From JAWLAT01 sp041395325 (GTDB taxonomy: Bacteria; Pseudomonadota; Gammaproteobacteria; Xanthomonadales; SZUA-5), in the NCBI GenBank assembly GCA_041395325.1, contig JAWLAT010000004.1, positions 62,001 to 126,000 of the forward strand: a DNA stretch of 64,000 nucleotides. The letters run 5' to 3'. The position numbers and the translations under genes were made by a program. How positions within the stretch are numbered: the first letter of the stretch is position 1; each line of letters starts with the position of its first letter. The notes beneath the pieces are model-generated. The model worked only from the letters and a program-made list of their open reading frames with translations, did no database searches and was not told where the DNA came from. Shown here piece by piece: positions 25,722 to 34,716 of this stretch.

Positions 25722-27038
25722 ATGAGCGATGCGGCCCAGGACGGACCGGCAGCGGAATTGCGCCCGCTTGATCGATCCACCGTGGCGGTGATCGGCATGG
25801 GCTATGTCGGCTTGCCGCTCGCAGTGGCGCTGGCCGAGCATTTCGATGTCATCGGCTTTGACATCGACCGGGGGCGAGTGGAGGAGTTGGCCGCCGGTCA
25901 CGATCGCACCCAGGAGGTTGATCGTCCGGCGTTGCAATCGGTCGTGGGGCGGTTGCGTTTTTCCGACGCCGCCGAGGCGCTGGCCGACGCCCACATCTAC
26001 ATCGTGGCCGTACCCACGCCCGTGACCCCACAGCGCCTGCCGGACCTCAGTCCGCTGCGCTCGGCCTCCCGGCTGATCGGCGGGGCCTTGCGCCGTGGCG
26101 ACATCGTCATCTACGAATCGACGGTCTATCCGGGTTGTACCGAAGAGGATTGCGTGCCGGAACTCGAAGGCGCCTCCGGATTGCGCTACAACCACGACTT
26201 CTACTGCGGCTACAGCCCCGAGCGAATCAACCCGGGGGACAAGGCCCGCCCCTTGGGCGAGATCGTCAAGATCACGTCCGGGTCCACGCCCGTGGTGGCC
26301 GAGCACGTCGATGCGTTGTATCGCCGGATCATCCGCGCGGGAACGCACAAGGCGCCCAGCATTGCCGTCGCCGAAGCCGCCAAGGCGGTGGAAAACACCC
26401 AACGAGACGTCAATATCGCGTTGGCCAATGAGTTGGCCCTGATCTTCAAGCGCCTGGGCATCGATACCGAAGCGGTACTGGCCGCGGCAGGCACCAAGTG
26501 GAACTTCATGCCGGTCCGGCCTGGTCTGGTCGGCGGGCACTGCATCGGCGTGGATCCCTACTATCTGATTCACAAGGCCGAAGAAGCCGGTCATTACCCG
26601 GAACTGATCCGCGCGTCGCGGCGCATCAACGATGGGATGAGCGCCCATGTCAGCGGCGAGATGGTCAAGCTGATGGCGCTCAAGGGTTTGGCCATCGTCG
26701 GCTCTCGCATCCTGGTGCTGGGGCTGGCTTTCAAGGAAGACTGCCCGGATCTGCGCAACACGCGGGTGGTGGAAGTGGTACGCGACCTGCGGCGCTTCCA
26801 CGCCGAGGTTGATGTACACGATCCGTGGGTGGACGCATCGGAGGCGCAACACGAATACGGTGTGACCTTGTGCTCAACGCCCGAGATTGGGCAGTACGAT
26901 GCCATTCTCATTGCGGTGGCCCATCGCGAGTTTCGTGAGTTGGGGCCTGCAGGTCTGCGTGCCTGGCTCAAGCCAAATGGGGTCATTTACGACCTGAAGT
27001 ACGCTTTGCCCATGGGCGAGGCGGAAGCGCGATTGTGA
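25722..27038 (+). CDS. UDP-N-acetylhexosamine 6-dehydrogenase (TviB/WbpO type)
   Basis: The enzyme oxidises a UDP-HexNAc to the uronic acid (UDP-GlcNAcA or UDP-GalNAcA) with two NAD. The ATG at 25722 gives 438 residues. It shows VIGMGYVGLPLAVALAEHF, STVYPGCTEEDCVPELE typical of the TviB/WbpO group, catalytic Cys274 in VGGHCIGVDPYYL, and LGLAFKEDCPDLRNTRV. It differs from ugd in this window, so two different uronate donors are predicted. Its leader carries the ops-like site. Whether the substrate is the Glc or Gal epimer cannot be told from the sequence. Confidence 0.9.
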   Translation: MSDAAQDGPAAELRPLDRSTVAVIGMGYVGLPLAVALAEHFDVIGFDIDRGRVEELAAGHDRTQEVDRPALQSVVGRLRFSDAAEALADAHIYIVAVPTPVTPQRLPDLSPLRSASRLIGGALRRGDIVIYESTVYPGCTEEDCVPELEGASGLRYNHDFYCGYSPERINPGDKARPLGEIVKITSGSTPVVAEHVDALYRRIIRAGTHKAPSIAVAEAAKAVENTQRDVNIALANELALIFKRLGIDTEAVLAAAGTKWNFMPVRPGLVGGHCIGVDPYYLIHKAEEAGHYPELIRASRRINDGMSAHVSGEMVKLMALKGLAIVGSRILVLGLAFKEDCPDLRNTRVVEVVRDLRRFHAEVDVHDPWVDASEAQHEYGVTLCSTPEIGQYDAILIAVAHREFRELGPAGLRAWLKPNGVIYDLKYALPMGEAEARL

Positions 27039-27102
27039 TTCGACCGAATCCGGACGGGACGGGCATCGGGACGCCCTTCTGAGATCTGCGACGCACACTT
27101 TG

Positions 27103-28242
27103 ATGATCGGCAAATCAGCCTCGGGCAAGCTTCGGGCCGATCTGCTGTGTGCGATCCGAGGCGAGCTGATGCCAAGCGACCTGGATGAGGCGACTGGCCG
27201 GGCCTTGCTGCAGGAGGCTGCCATCGAGGGCGTGCAGGCGCAGCTGTGGCAGCGCTGGCGGACCTTGCCGTCCTTGCCGCACTGGTGCTCCGACCTGTCT
27301 GCCGCTGTGCGCCAGCGAGCGCTGTGGGAGCTTTCGCACGGTGTGGCGATGGCCCAGGTGCTGGATGAACTGGACAACGCACGGGTCGATGCTTTGGTGT
27401 TGAAAGGCACGGCACTGGCCTACGCGGTCTACACCGATCCCGCCGAACGGGCTCGTGGCGATACGGATCTGCTGATCGCCGCGGTTGATCGCAGCCGCGT
27501 CGACGCCCTGCTCAGGGGGCTGGGATTCACGGCAACTATCGCGATTGACGATCACTCATCGGAGCAGACCCAGCTGGAGTACCGACGGCTGGACACCACT
27601 GGCGCGCTGCATTGCATAGACCTGCACTGGGCACCGCTGAATACGCTGGTGCTGGATGGCGTCTGGGCCTGCGAAGACCTGCGTCGACGCGCCAAACCCA
27701 TCCGGGCGCTGTCGGCGTCCGCCAAGGGTCTGTCACGGCCCGATGCCTATCTGCACGCCTGCCTGCATTGGGCCTGCAATCGCCATGTGCCCTATCGGAT
27801 CGAGGGTACCGAGCGCGTCGGCGGCGATCGGCTGATCTGGCTGCTGGACCTGCAGAAGCTCGCGCAGTCGCTGACGCCAACTCAGCTCGATGAATTGACC
27901 GAGCGTGCCCGGAGTCTCGGCGTTGCTGGCCTTTGCCGAGCGGCGACCCGCTCTGCGCAGCTGGCATGGCCGGATCCGACGCTGCAGCAGCTGGCCGAAC
28001 AGTTCCGAGCGACGAAGCTGGAATGGCGCAGTCTGGCGTTGCGCGGGGGATGGTTTCGACGTGGCCTTGCCGAGGCGGCGATCTCTGCGCGCCGAGGGCG
28101 GTTGCTACCCTGGCTGCGATCGCACCTGTGGCGCGATGCCGGTCATCTGCGTCAGCGCTATCCCGACGCGGCTGATTCGCCACTCTGGCGGCTGCAACTG
28201 CGCCGCTGGATGGACGGAATTCGCGCGAGGGTGAATCGGTGA
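27103..28242 (+). CDS. Nucleotidyltransferase-family protein (PF14907-like)
   Basis: The 379-residue protein resembles the uncharacterised nucleotidyltransferase family often found in exopolysaccharide clusters. The central motif VLKGTALAYAVYTDP is followed by ERARGDTDLLIA, where the G-D-x-D arrangement is the expected metal site. The C-terminal half is helical and basic. The ATG at 27103 is chosen over an adjacent TTG. The stop overlaps the galE GTG. The substrate is unknown. Confidence 0.75.
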   Translation: MIGKSASGKLRADLLCAIRGELMPSDLDEATGRALLQEAAIEGVQAQLWQRWRTLPSLPHWCSDLSAAVRQRALWELSHGVAMAQVLDELDNARVDALVLKGTALAYAVYTDPAERARGDTDLLIAAVDRSRVDALLRGLGFTATIAIDDHSSEQTQLEYRRLDTTGALHCIDLHWAPLNTLVLDGVWACEDLRRRAKPIRALSASAKGLSRPDAYLHACLHWACNRHVPYRIEGTERVGGDRLIWLLDLQKLAQSLTPTQLDELTERARSLGVAGLCRAATRSAQLAWPDPTLQQLAEQFRATKLEWRSLALRGGWFRRGLAEAAISARRGRLLPWLRSHLWRDAGHLRQRYPDAADSPLWRLQLRRWMDGIRARVNR

Positions 28243-29222
28243 GAGTGCTGGTCACCGGCGGCGCGGGTTATATCGGATCGCATGCCTGCAAGGCACTGGC
28301 GGCAGCCGGCCACCAACCGATCGCCTATGACAATCTGGTCTACGGACATCGCGGTGCCGTGCAATGGGGGCCCCTGGTGGTGGGTGACCTGGCCGACAGG
28401 GCGGCGCTGGATGCCGCCTTCGTCGAGCACCGGCCAGAGGCCGTCATGCACTTTGCCGCCTATGCCTACGTGGGCGAGTCGGTCACCGATCCCAACAAGT
28501 ACTACCGCAACAACTTCGGCGGCTCGCTGGCCCTGCTCGAGGCCTGCCAACGCCACGGTGTCAATCGGTTGGTCTTCTCCAGCACCTGTGCGACCTACGG
28601 GGTGCCCAAGCAGACGCCGATTTCCGAAGACCATCCGCAGGACCCGATCAATCCCTACGGAGCCTCGAAGCAGATGGTGGAGCGGATGCTGGCCGATTGC
28701 GGGATTGCCCACGGTTTGCGGAGCGTCTCACTGCGCTACTTCAACGCGGCCGGCGCCGACCCGGATTGCGAGATCGGGGAAGCACATGATCCCGAAACGC
28801 ATCTGGTGCCACTGGTCCTGGATGCGGCTGCCGGCAAGCGACCGCATGTCCAGATCTACGGTACCGACTACGACACCCCGGATGGCACCTGCATTCGCGA
28901 CTACATCCACGTCAGTGATCTGGCCGACGCTCACCTTTTGGCCCTCGATCGCCTTGCCCACAGCGCAGCGGGGATGCAGGCCTACAACCTCGGCAATGGT
29001 CTCGGCTTTTCGGTACGCGAAGTCATCGCCACCGCCGAACGCGTCACCGGCCGGCCCATTCCGGTTCTCGAAGGCCCCCGCCGCCCCGGCGACCCGCCAG
29101 CGTTGGTCGGTGATGCCACCCGCGCCCGCGCCGAACTGGGCTGGCAGCCGCAATTGGCCGATCTGGACACGATTGTCGACACCGCCTGGCGCTGGCATCA
29201 ACGCCAGGAGGCGCTGGTTTGA
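28239..29222 (+). CDS. galE: UDP-glucose 4-epimerase
   Basis: GalE interconverts UDP-glucose and UDP-galactose, and in some members the N-acetyl forms. The 327-residue short-chain dehydrogenase has VTGGAGYIGSHACK at the N-terminus. The catalytic pair is Tyr140 and Lys144 in NPYGASKQMVE. VFSSTCATYGVP and the substrate loop YFNAAGADP are also present. The GTG start overlaps the preceding stop (GTGA). It could supply UDP-Gal, or UDP-GalNAc ahead of the TviB/WbpO-type dehydrogenase. Confidence 0.94.
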   Translation: MRVLVTGGAGYIGSHACKALAAAGHQPIAYDNLVYGHRGAVQWGPLVVGDLADRAALDAAFVEHRPEAVMHFAAYAYVGESVTDPNKYYRNNFGGSLALLEACQRHGVNRLVFSSTCATYGVPKQTPISEDHPQDPINPYGASKQMVERMLADCGIAHGLRSVSLRYFNAAGADPDCEIGEAHDPETHLVPLVLDAAAGKRPHVQIYGTDYDTPDGTCIRDYIHVSDLADAHLLALDRLAHSAAGMQAYNLGNGLGFSVREVIATAERVTGRPIPVLEGPRRPGDPPALVGDATRARAELGWQPQLADLDTIVDTAWRWHQRQEALV

Positions 29223-29278
29223 CGCCAGGTAGCCACCAAGTATCCTAGTAAAAGCGACATTGTGCTTCCGGATTTACA

Positions 29279-30451
29279 ATGATGATCAAGCGTGCGCTGC
29301 AGGCACAGCTGCGTTCCGCCCTGGAACGAAGTCCCGCCGTAGTGTTGCTAGGGCCGCGACAGGTCGGCAAGACAACGCTCGCCTTGCAGGCGTCTGCCGA
29401 GGCTTCGACGCTTTACCTCGATCTGGAATCGGAGCGCGACCGGGCAAGGCTGAGCGATCCGGAACGGTACTTGCCGTCAGTGCAGGATCGTCTGGTCATT
29501 CTGGACGAAGTGCATCGTTTGCCCGGCCTGTTCCCCATCTTGCGGGGCTTGATCGATCAGGCGCGACGCGATGGACGGCGTCAGGGGCTGTATCTGCTGC
29601 TGGGGTCGGCCAACCTCGATCTGCTACGTCAGTCCGGCGAGAGTCTGGCCGGGCGTGTGTCGTATCTGGAACTCGCGCCGCTGGCCTCGAACGAAGTGGG
29701 TGCGGACGACCAGGATCGGTTGTGGTCGCGGGGCGGTTTTCCCGAGGCCTTTCTCGCGCGGAGCGATGCGGACAGCCTTGCGTGGCGCGAGGATTTCATT
29801 CGCACCTACCTCGAACGGGACATTCCCCAGTTCGCACCACGAGTACCCTCCGCCACCTTGCGTCGATTCTGGACCATGCTCGCTCACGAACAGGGTGGGT
29901 TGTTCAATGCGAGCCGACTGGGCCGAAGTTTGGGTGTGGATGCGCGGACGGTCGGAAACTACGTCGATCTGCTCTGTGACTTGCTGTTGCTCCGCCGACT
30001 GCATCCCTGGCATGGCAATGTCGGCAAGCGCCTGGTCAAATCGCCCAAGCTCTATTTGCGCGACAGCGGCATCTTGCACAGCTTGCTCGGTATCGGCGGA
30101 TTTTCCTCGCTGCTGGGTCACCCAGTGCTGGGTGCCAGCTGGGAGTCCTTCGTCATCGAGAACCTGCTGCGTGTGGCGCCGGCCGCCGTTCAGCCGCACT
30201 TCTATCGCACGGCCGCGGGTGCGGAAGTCGATCTGCTGCTCACTTGGCCCGACGGCAGAAGCTGGGCGATTGAGATCAAACACGCCCTCAGTCCCAAGGT
30301 CAGGCGCGGTTTCCATCAGGCCTGTGCCGATCTGCAACCCGAGCGCCGGCTGCTGCTGTATCCGGGATCAGATGCATTTCCGCTGCCAGATGGCATTGAA
30401 GTTCTGCCCGTGGCGCAAGCGATGGCTGCCCTCGAAGCAGAAGGCCGGTGA
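29279..30451 (+). CDS. AAA ATPase with DUF4143 domain
   Basis: The 390-residue protein has Walker A in VVLLGPRQVGKTTLALQ and Walker B-like RLVILDEVHRLP. A C-terminal DUF4143 region runs from about residue 190 and includes a PD-(D/E)XK-like segment (AGAEVDLLLTWPDGR, then IEIK). This family is common as isolated genes in bacterial genomes and has no settled function. Nothing ties it to glycan synthesis, so it is probably an insertion in the locus. Two ATG codons in tandem at 29279 and 29282 are possible starts. Confidence 0.85.
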   Translation: MMIKRALQAQLRSALERSPAVVLLGPRQVGKTTLALQASAEASTLYLDLESERDRARLSDPERYLPSVQDRLVILDEVHRLPGLFPILRGLIDQARRDGRRQGLYLLLGSANLDLLRQSGESLAGRVSYLELAPLASNEVGADDQDRLWSRGGFPEAFLARSDADSLAWREDFIRTYLERDIPQFAPRVPSATLRRFWTMLAHEQGGLFNASRLGRSLGVDARTVGNYVDLLCDLLLLRRLHPWHGNVGKRLVKSPKLYLRDSGILHSLLGIGGFSSLLGHPVLGASWESFVIENLLRVAPAAVQPHFYRTAAGAEVDLLLTWPDGRSWAIEIKHALSPKVRRGFHQACADLQPERRLLLYPGSDAFPLPDGIEVLPVAQAMAALEAEGR

Positions 30452-30478
30452 TCGGCCGCGAATCGAGTCCAGGTCTAC

Positions 30479-32287
30479 GTGGCAGGATTGTTGATCGCAC
30501 CCCAGTTCTTCGCTGAGTTCCGTGGCTACTGGCACATCTTCCAGCGCTTCGTCGGTCCGCGCATGTATTGGGTGTTTGCGCTGATGCTGCTGGGAGCCGT
30601 TCTTGAGGCCTTTGGCATCGTGATGCTCCTGCCGCTGCTGCACAGCCTGGGCGAGGGCAGTTTTGGGACGGATCGGTTGACGCACGGGCTGTCCGAGGTG
30701 TTGGGCAGCCTGGGCGCAAGTTCGCCGGTCGCAATCCTGTTGTTGATCCTGGGCCTGTACCTGGTCAAGGGCGTGGTGGCCTATGTGGCTGCAGCGCTGT
30801 CTGGTCGATTGCGTGCGTATCTGCAGCGTGACCTGCAGGCCAGGCTCTACGACCGCTACAGCCGCATGGACTACCTCTATTACACGCGCCGCGACACCGG
30901 TCACTTCTTCAACGTGATGAACCAGGTCAATGCCTTCATCCACGTCTTCTACAGCTTCAGCCAGTTCCTGATCGGCCTGTTGCGCACGGTGACCTATCTG
31001 CTGATGGGCTTCGTCGTGGCCTGGGCCTTCGGCTTGATGGCGGTGCTGGTCGGCGGTGCGATGCTGCTGCTGTTCCGCCGCTTCAATGCGCTGGCGCGGG
31101 AGTTGTCCAACCGCAGTGCTGAGGAGATGGGTTTCTTCTCCAAGGTTTTCATCGAGTCGATCCAGTCCTTCAAGTACCTTGCCGCCACCGGCCAGTCGCG
31201 GCCGTTGCGGCGCGCCGCGATGGGCAGCGTGGAGCGCCTGACCCAATTGCAGGATCGCCAGAACCGCGCCAGCGCCTTCACCGGTGCGCTGCGCGAGCCA
31301 CTGGCCGTGGGTGCCATCGTTCTGCTGGTGATCGTCCAGATTGGCGTGCTGGAGCAGCCGCTGGCACCGATCCTGGTATCGATCCTGCTGTTCTACCGCG
31401 GCGTCAATGCGGTGCTGGGCCTGCAGGGTCACTGGCAGAGCACGCTGACACTGGTGGGGGCGGTGGATGTGGTGGAGCGTGAGTTCGACCAGCTCGAGGC
31501 CCACCAGGAACGCCATGGCGGGAAACCCGCGCCGCCGCTGCAGCGGGCCATCGAGGTCAAGGGGCTGTCCTTTCGCTACAGCGCAGCGCAGGCCCCGGCC
31601 CTGGAAGGCATCGACCTGGAAATTCCCGCGTGCAGCACCGTTGCCATCGTCGGTGCCTCGGGTGCCGGCAAGTCGACCCTGATCGACCTGCTGACCCTGC
31701 TGCTGCAACCCGAAACCGGTCAAATCCTGATCGATGGCATGCCCGCCAGTCAGATCGATCCCGCCAGCTGGCGCGAACAGATCGGCTACGTGTTGCAGGA
31801 CACGGTGATCTTCGACGCCTCGATTGCCGACAACATCAGCCTGTGGGCCGGTGATCTGAGCCAGGACCCGGCCCTGCGGCAGCGCGTCGAACTGGCCGCG
31901 CGTGCGGCGCACCTGGACGCCTTCATCGAGGGCCTGCCCGATGGCTACCACACGCTGGTCGGCGACCGTGGCATTCGCCTCTCCGGCGGCCAGCGCCAGC
32001 GGCTGTTCATTGCCCGCGAGTTGTACAAGCAGCCCCGCCTGCTGATCCTTGACGAAGCCACCAGCTCGCTCGATGCCGAAGCCGAGCGCGTGATCCAGGA
32101 GAGCCTGGAAGCCCTCAAGGGTCAGCTCACCGTGATCATCATCGCGCACCGCCTCGCCACCGTCCGCCTGGCCGATCGCATCTACGTGCTGGCGCAGGGC
32201 AGGGTGGTGGAGTCCGGCAGCTTCAACGAACTCAACACCCGCCCCAACGGCCAGCTGCGCCGCATGGTGGAACTGCAGACACTGTGA
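30479..32287 (+). CDS. ABC exporter, fused permease and ATPase (copy 1)
   Basis: The 602-residue half-transporter has about six transmembrane helices in the first 330 residues and an ATPase domain after that. Walker A is ASGAGKSTL with Lys398, the signature is LSGGQRQRL and Walker B is LLILDEATSSLD. It resembles the MsbA/PglK group, some of which flip lipid-linked oligosaccharides. The start is GTG at 30479. It is paralogous to the protein at 35343, sharing for example VLEQPLAPILV and near-identical ATPase motifs. A metallo-beta-lactamase gene follows. Confidence 0.88.
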   Translation: MAGLLIAPQFFAEFRGYWHIFQRFVGPRMYWVFALMLLGAVLEAFGIVMLLPLLHSLGEGSFGTDRLTHGLSEVLGSLGASSPVAILLLILGLYLVKGVVAYVAAALSGRLRAYLQRDLQARLYDRYSRMDYLYYTRRDTGHFFNVMNQVNAFIHVFYSFSQFLIGLLRTVTYLLMGFVVAWAFGLMAVLVGGAMLLLFRRFNALARELSNRSAEEMGFFSKVFIESIQSFKYLAATGQSRPLRRAAMGSVERLTQLQDRQNRASAFTGALREPLAVGAIVLLVIVQIGVLEQPLAPILVSILLFYRGVNAVLGLQGHWQSTLTLVGAVDVVEREFDQLEAHQERHGGKPAPPLQRAIEVKGLSFRYSAAQAPALEGIDLEIPACSTVAIVGASGAGKSTLIDLLTLLLQPETGQILIDGMPASQIDPASWREQIGYVLQDTVIFDASIADNISLWAGDLSQDPALRQRVELAARAAHLDAFIEGLPDGYHTLVGDRGIRLSGGQRQRLFIARELYKQPRLLILDEATSSLDAEAERVIQESLEALKGQLTVIIIAHRLATVRLADRIYVLAQGRVVESGSFNELNTRPNGQLRRMVELQTL

Positions 32288-32348
32288 ACACCAGCGCCTC
32301 CCGCTCTGGCCTTCAACGTAAGACCTAAAACCCAAAACCAATCACGAA

Positions 32349-33920
32349 GTGTTGATTTCCCACCACGGCGCCGTCACCGGCACCACCGGCTCCTGTCACC
32401 GCCTGCAGATCGACGATCACAATGCCGTCCTGATCGATTGCGGGCTGTTCCAGGGAGACGAGAAAGGCGAGAGCGATGAGCTCAAGCGTCAGCAGATCGA
32501 TTTCCCCATCGACGACGTCCGCGCCCTGATCCTGACCCACGTGCACATCGATCACGTTGGCCGGCTGCCCTATCTGCTCGCCGCCGGTTACACGGGTCCG
32601 ATCTATTGCAGCACGCCGTCAGCCACGCTGCTGCCGCTGGTCATCGAAGACGCGCTGAAGGTGGGCTTCACCCGCAACGAACGCCTGATCAAAGCCGCCC
32701 TCAACGTCATGCAGCGCCAACTGCGGCCGGTGGAATACAAGACTTGGCAGAGCATCGAGTTGCCCCCAGCCCCGCACTCCGGGTCCGCGGGCGTCCCGCC
32801 CGCAGCTCTTGGACGCCCCGAAAACCGCCAAGCCCAATCAGCGCCACTCCCTCCACGTGGGAGCGAGCTTGCTCGCGACGCGGACCCATCGGCCACGACA
32901 ACCCACCGGCCCAGCGACACCGCCACCGAAATCGATCAGACGGCAACCCCTCCTCCCGTCCGCTTCCGCCTCCAGCCAGCCGGTCACATCCTCGGCTCGG
33001 CCTACGTGGAAATCGACGTCGGAACGGGCCGGTCCGCCCAGCGCGCTGTCTTCTCCGGCGACCTCGGGGCCCCGCACGCGCCCCTGTTGCCAGCCCCAAA
33101 GCCACCCCAGCGCGCCGATGTTGTGGTGCTGGAAAGCACCTACGGCGACCGCGTGCACGAGAACCGCAAGACCCGCGTCGCCCGCCTGCAGGCCGCCATC
33201 GAACACGCGCTGGCCGACGGCGGCACGGTGATGGTGCCGGCCTTCAGCATCGGTCGCACCCAGGAACTGCTGTACGAACTCGAAGGCCTGATCCATCAAC
33301 ACCCGCACTGGCAGGACATCGAGATTATTGTCGACTCGCCACTGGCGGCCAAATTCACCGCCGCCTACCGGCAACTGCGCCCGTGGTGGGATGCCGAGGC
33401 CCACGCCCGAGTGCGCGCCGGTCGCCACCCGCTGTCCTTTGCCAACCTCTACACCGTCGACAGCCACGAAGAACACCTCAAGACCGTCACCTACCTGGCC
33501 AAGACCCGGCGCCCGGCTGTCGTTTTGGCAGCGAGCGGCATGGCCGCCGGCGGTCGCATCGTCAACTATCTCAAGGCCATGATCGAAGGCCCGCGCCACG
33601 ATGTGCTGTTCGTCGGCTACCAGGCCCACGGCACCCCCGGCCGCGCCATCCAGCAGTACGGACCCAAGGGCGGCTATGTGGATCTGGACGGCCAGCGCTA
33701 CACCATCCGCGCCCGCGTCCACACCATCACCGGCTACTCCGCTCACGCCGGCCAGGACGACCTGGTGAGCTTCATCGCGCGGATGCGCAAGCTGCCTGGG
33801 GAAGTGCGGTTGGTGCATGGGGATGAGGAAGCCAAGCAGAATTTGGGCCACAAGCTACTGGCGATGGCAAGAACGAAGAACCACCGGCTGCAGGTGAGCA
33901 TCGGGAAGGCGTGGGCATGA
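32349..33920 (+). CDS. MBL-fold beta-CASP RNA-processing-type hydrolase with REP-derived insert
   Basis: The 523-residue protein has the zinc motif HVHIDH at residues 64-69. A beta-CASP domain follows (VVVLESTYGDRVHENR, AASGMAAGGRIVNYL), and a C-terminal RMMBL part has ITGYSAHAGQDDL. The family acts on RNA ends. Between KTWQSIELPP and VRFRLQPAGHILGS is an unusual segment of about 65 residues encoded by REP-like hairpins (32787-32876). The start is GTG. The 3' part from 33285 is repeated at 34717. Confidence 0.85.
   Translation: MLISHHGAVTGTTGSCHRLQIDDHNAVLIDCGLFQGDEKGESDELKRQQIDFPIDDVRALILTHVHIDHVGRLPYLLAAGYTGPIYCSTPSATLLPLVIEDALKVGFTRNERLIKAALNVMQRQLRPVEYKTWQSIELPPAPHSGSAGVPPAALGRPENRQAQSAPLPPRGSELARDADPSATTTHRPSDTATEIDQTATPPPVRFRLQPAGHILGSAYVEIDVGTGRSAQRAVFSGDLGAPHAPLLPAPKPPQRADVVVLESTYGDRVHENRKTRVARLQAAIEHALADGGTVMVPAFSIGRTQELLYELEGLIHQHPHWQDIEIIVDSPLAAKFTAAYRQLRPWWDAEAHARVRAGRHPLSFANLYTVDSHEEHLKTVTYLAKTRRPAVVLAASGMAAGGRIVNYLKAMIEGPRHDVLFVGYQAHGTPGRAIQQYGPKGGYVDLDGQRYTIRARVHTITGYSAHAGQDDLVSFIARMRKLPGEVRLVHGDEEAKQNLGHKLLAMARTKNHRLQVSIGKAWA
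32787..32803. repeat. REP-like hairpin inside the MBL gene
   Basis: GCGGGC and GCCCGC form a perfect 6-base stem with a five-base loop. Read in frame it encodes the AGVPPA peptide, familiar from dispersed repeats translated inside proteins. Confidence 0.6.
32863..32876. repeat. REP-like hairpin inside the MBL gene, second type
   Basis: GCGAGC and GCTCGC form a perfect stem with a two-base loop within CGTGGGAGCGAGCTTGCTCG. This sequence type is common as a dispersed REP element in Pseudomonas and relatives. Here it is translated as GSELARDA. Confidence 0.65.
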
Positions 33921-33925
33921 ACCCC
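33285..33925 (+). repeat. 641-base direct repeat, copy A (3' part of the MBL gene)
   Basis: The segment recurs at 34717-35357 with an offset of exactly 1432 bases at both ends, so without net gaps. By eye the copies are roughly 90% identical. Homology ends five bases after the stop codon. Confidence 0.9.
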
Positions 33926-34130
33926 AACACCCGCGATGACACCCGCAAGTGCAGTTGCCAGCCTGCTGACGAATGCGCCTCGCGGAGATCCTGGCTTTCG
34001 GCACAGACCTCTCTTGAGGGGCTCTGTTTACGCAAGTGCGATCAATGGCAAGATGATGTTACCGGCGTGTTGATGACCAGGTGCTTGGAATCGCGCGCTT
34101 CTGCCCACAATGCCCAAGGCCTCACCCGAA
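33926..34130. other. Non-coding gap between MBL gene and antitoxin gene
   Basis: About 205 bases follow the end of repeat copy A. No gene, promoter or hairpin of note was recognised. Any promoter of the DUF433/DUF5615 pair should lie here. Confidence 0.4.
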
Positions 34131-34361
34131 ATGAATGCGCTATTGAGTCGAATTACAATTGAGCCAGCGATCTGCGGAGGCAGGCCATGCATTCGCGGGA
34201 TGAGAGTCCGTGTGAGCGACGTGCTGTCACTTCTGGCGGCCGGTGCCAGCTGGGCCGAAATCCTCGAGGACTACCCCTATCTGGAGCGCGATGATATTGC
34301 AGCCTCGCTCGAGTTCGCGGCTGCCCAGACCGGCCACGTGGTCATCAATTCGGCTGCATAG
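34131..34361 (+). CDS. DUF433-family antitoxin (VapB45-like)
   Basis: The 76-residue protein has the DUF433 pattern: SRITIEPAICGGRPCIRGMRV followed by VSDVLSLLAAGASWAEILEDYPYL (each part seen in order). The family forms antitoxins with a DNA-binding helix-turn-helix. An in-frame ATG at 34110 is an alternative start. Its stop overlaps the downstream GTG by one base, a tight two-gene arrangement. Confidence 0.85.
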   Translation: MNALLSRITIEPAICGGRPCIRGMRVRVSDVLSLLAAGASWAEILEDYPYLERDDIAASLEFAAAQTGHVVINSAA

Positions 34362-34714
34362 TGCGATTTCTCGTCGACGCACAACTGCCTGCGGCCTTGG
34401 CGCGTTGGCTGGAAGCACGCGGACATCATGCCGAGCACGCGGCAGACATCGGAATGGAGTCCAGCCCAGATGTTGCGTTGTGGCAGAGGGCTCTTGATAC
34501 CCATTCGGTACTCGTCTCAAAAGATGCGGACTTCATGCATCTGGTAACGCTCCGCTCGCCCTCACCGAAATTGGTCTGGGTTCGCATCGGCAATACTCGC
34601 AGGGCGCAACTACTGGCGGAATTCAATGAAGCGTTGGAATGCATCATTGCAACGCTGGAAGAGGGTGAAGCCATAGTCGAGCTGTGGTCCGGCCAGCAAC
34701 CATCGCGACCTTGA
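34361..34714 (+). CDS. DUF5615 PIN-like toxin (VapC45-like)
   Basis: The 117-residue protein begins RFLVDAQLPAALARWLEARG and contains SKDADFMHL, the acidic residues expected of a PIN/Mut7-C-like RNase. DUF433 and DUF5615 genes are a known toxin-antitoxin pairing. The stop at 34714 lies two bases before repeat copy B begins. The module therefore sits exactly between the two MBL copies. Confidence 0.85.
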   Translation: MRFLVDAQLPAALARWLEARGHHAEHAADIGMESSPDVALWQRALDTHSVLVSKDADFMHLVTLRSPSPKLVWVRIGNTRRAQLLAEFNEALECIIATLEEGEAIVELWSGQQPSRP

Positions 34715-34716
34715 AC

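Noticed and set aside
29279..30451. DUF4143 ATPase as part of a defence system
   Set aside because: No restriction, nuclease or CRISPR partner is adjacent, and such genes are common as singletons.
30368..32341. Minus-strand open frame of 657 codons
   Set aside because: It is antisense to the ABC exporter, whose motifs are complete on the plus strand. No recognisable protein features are on the minus strand.
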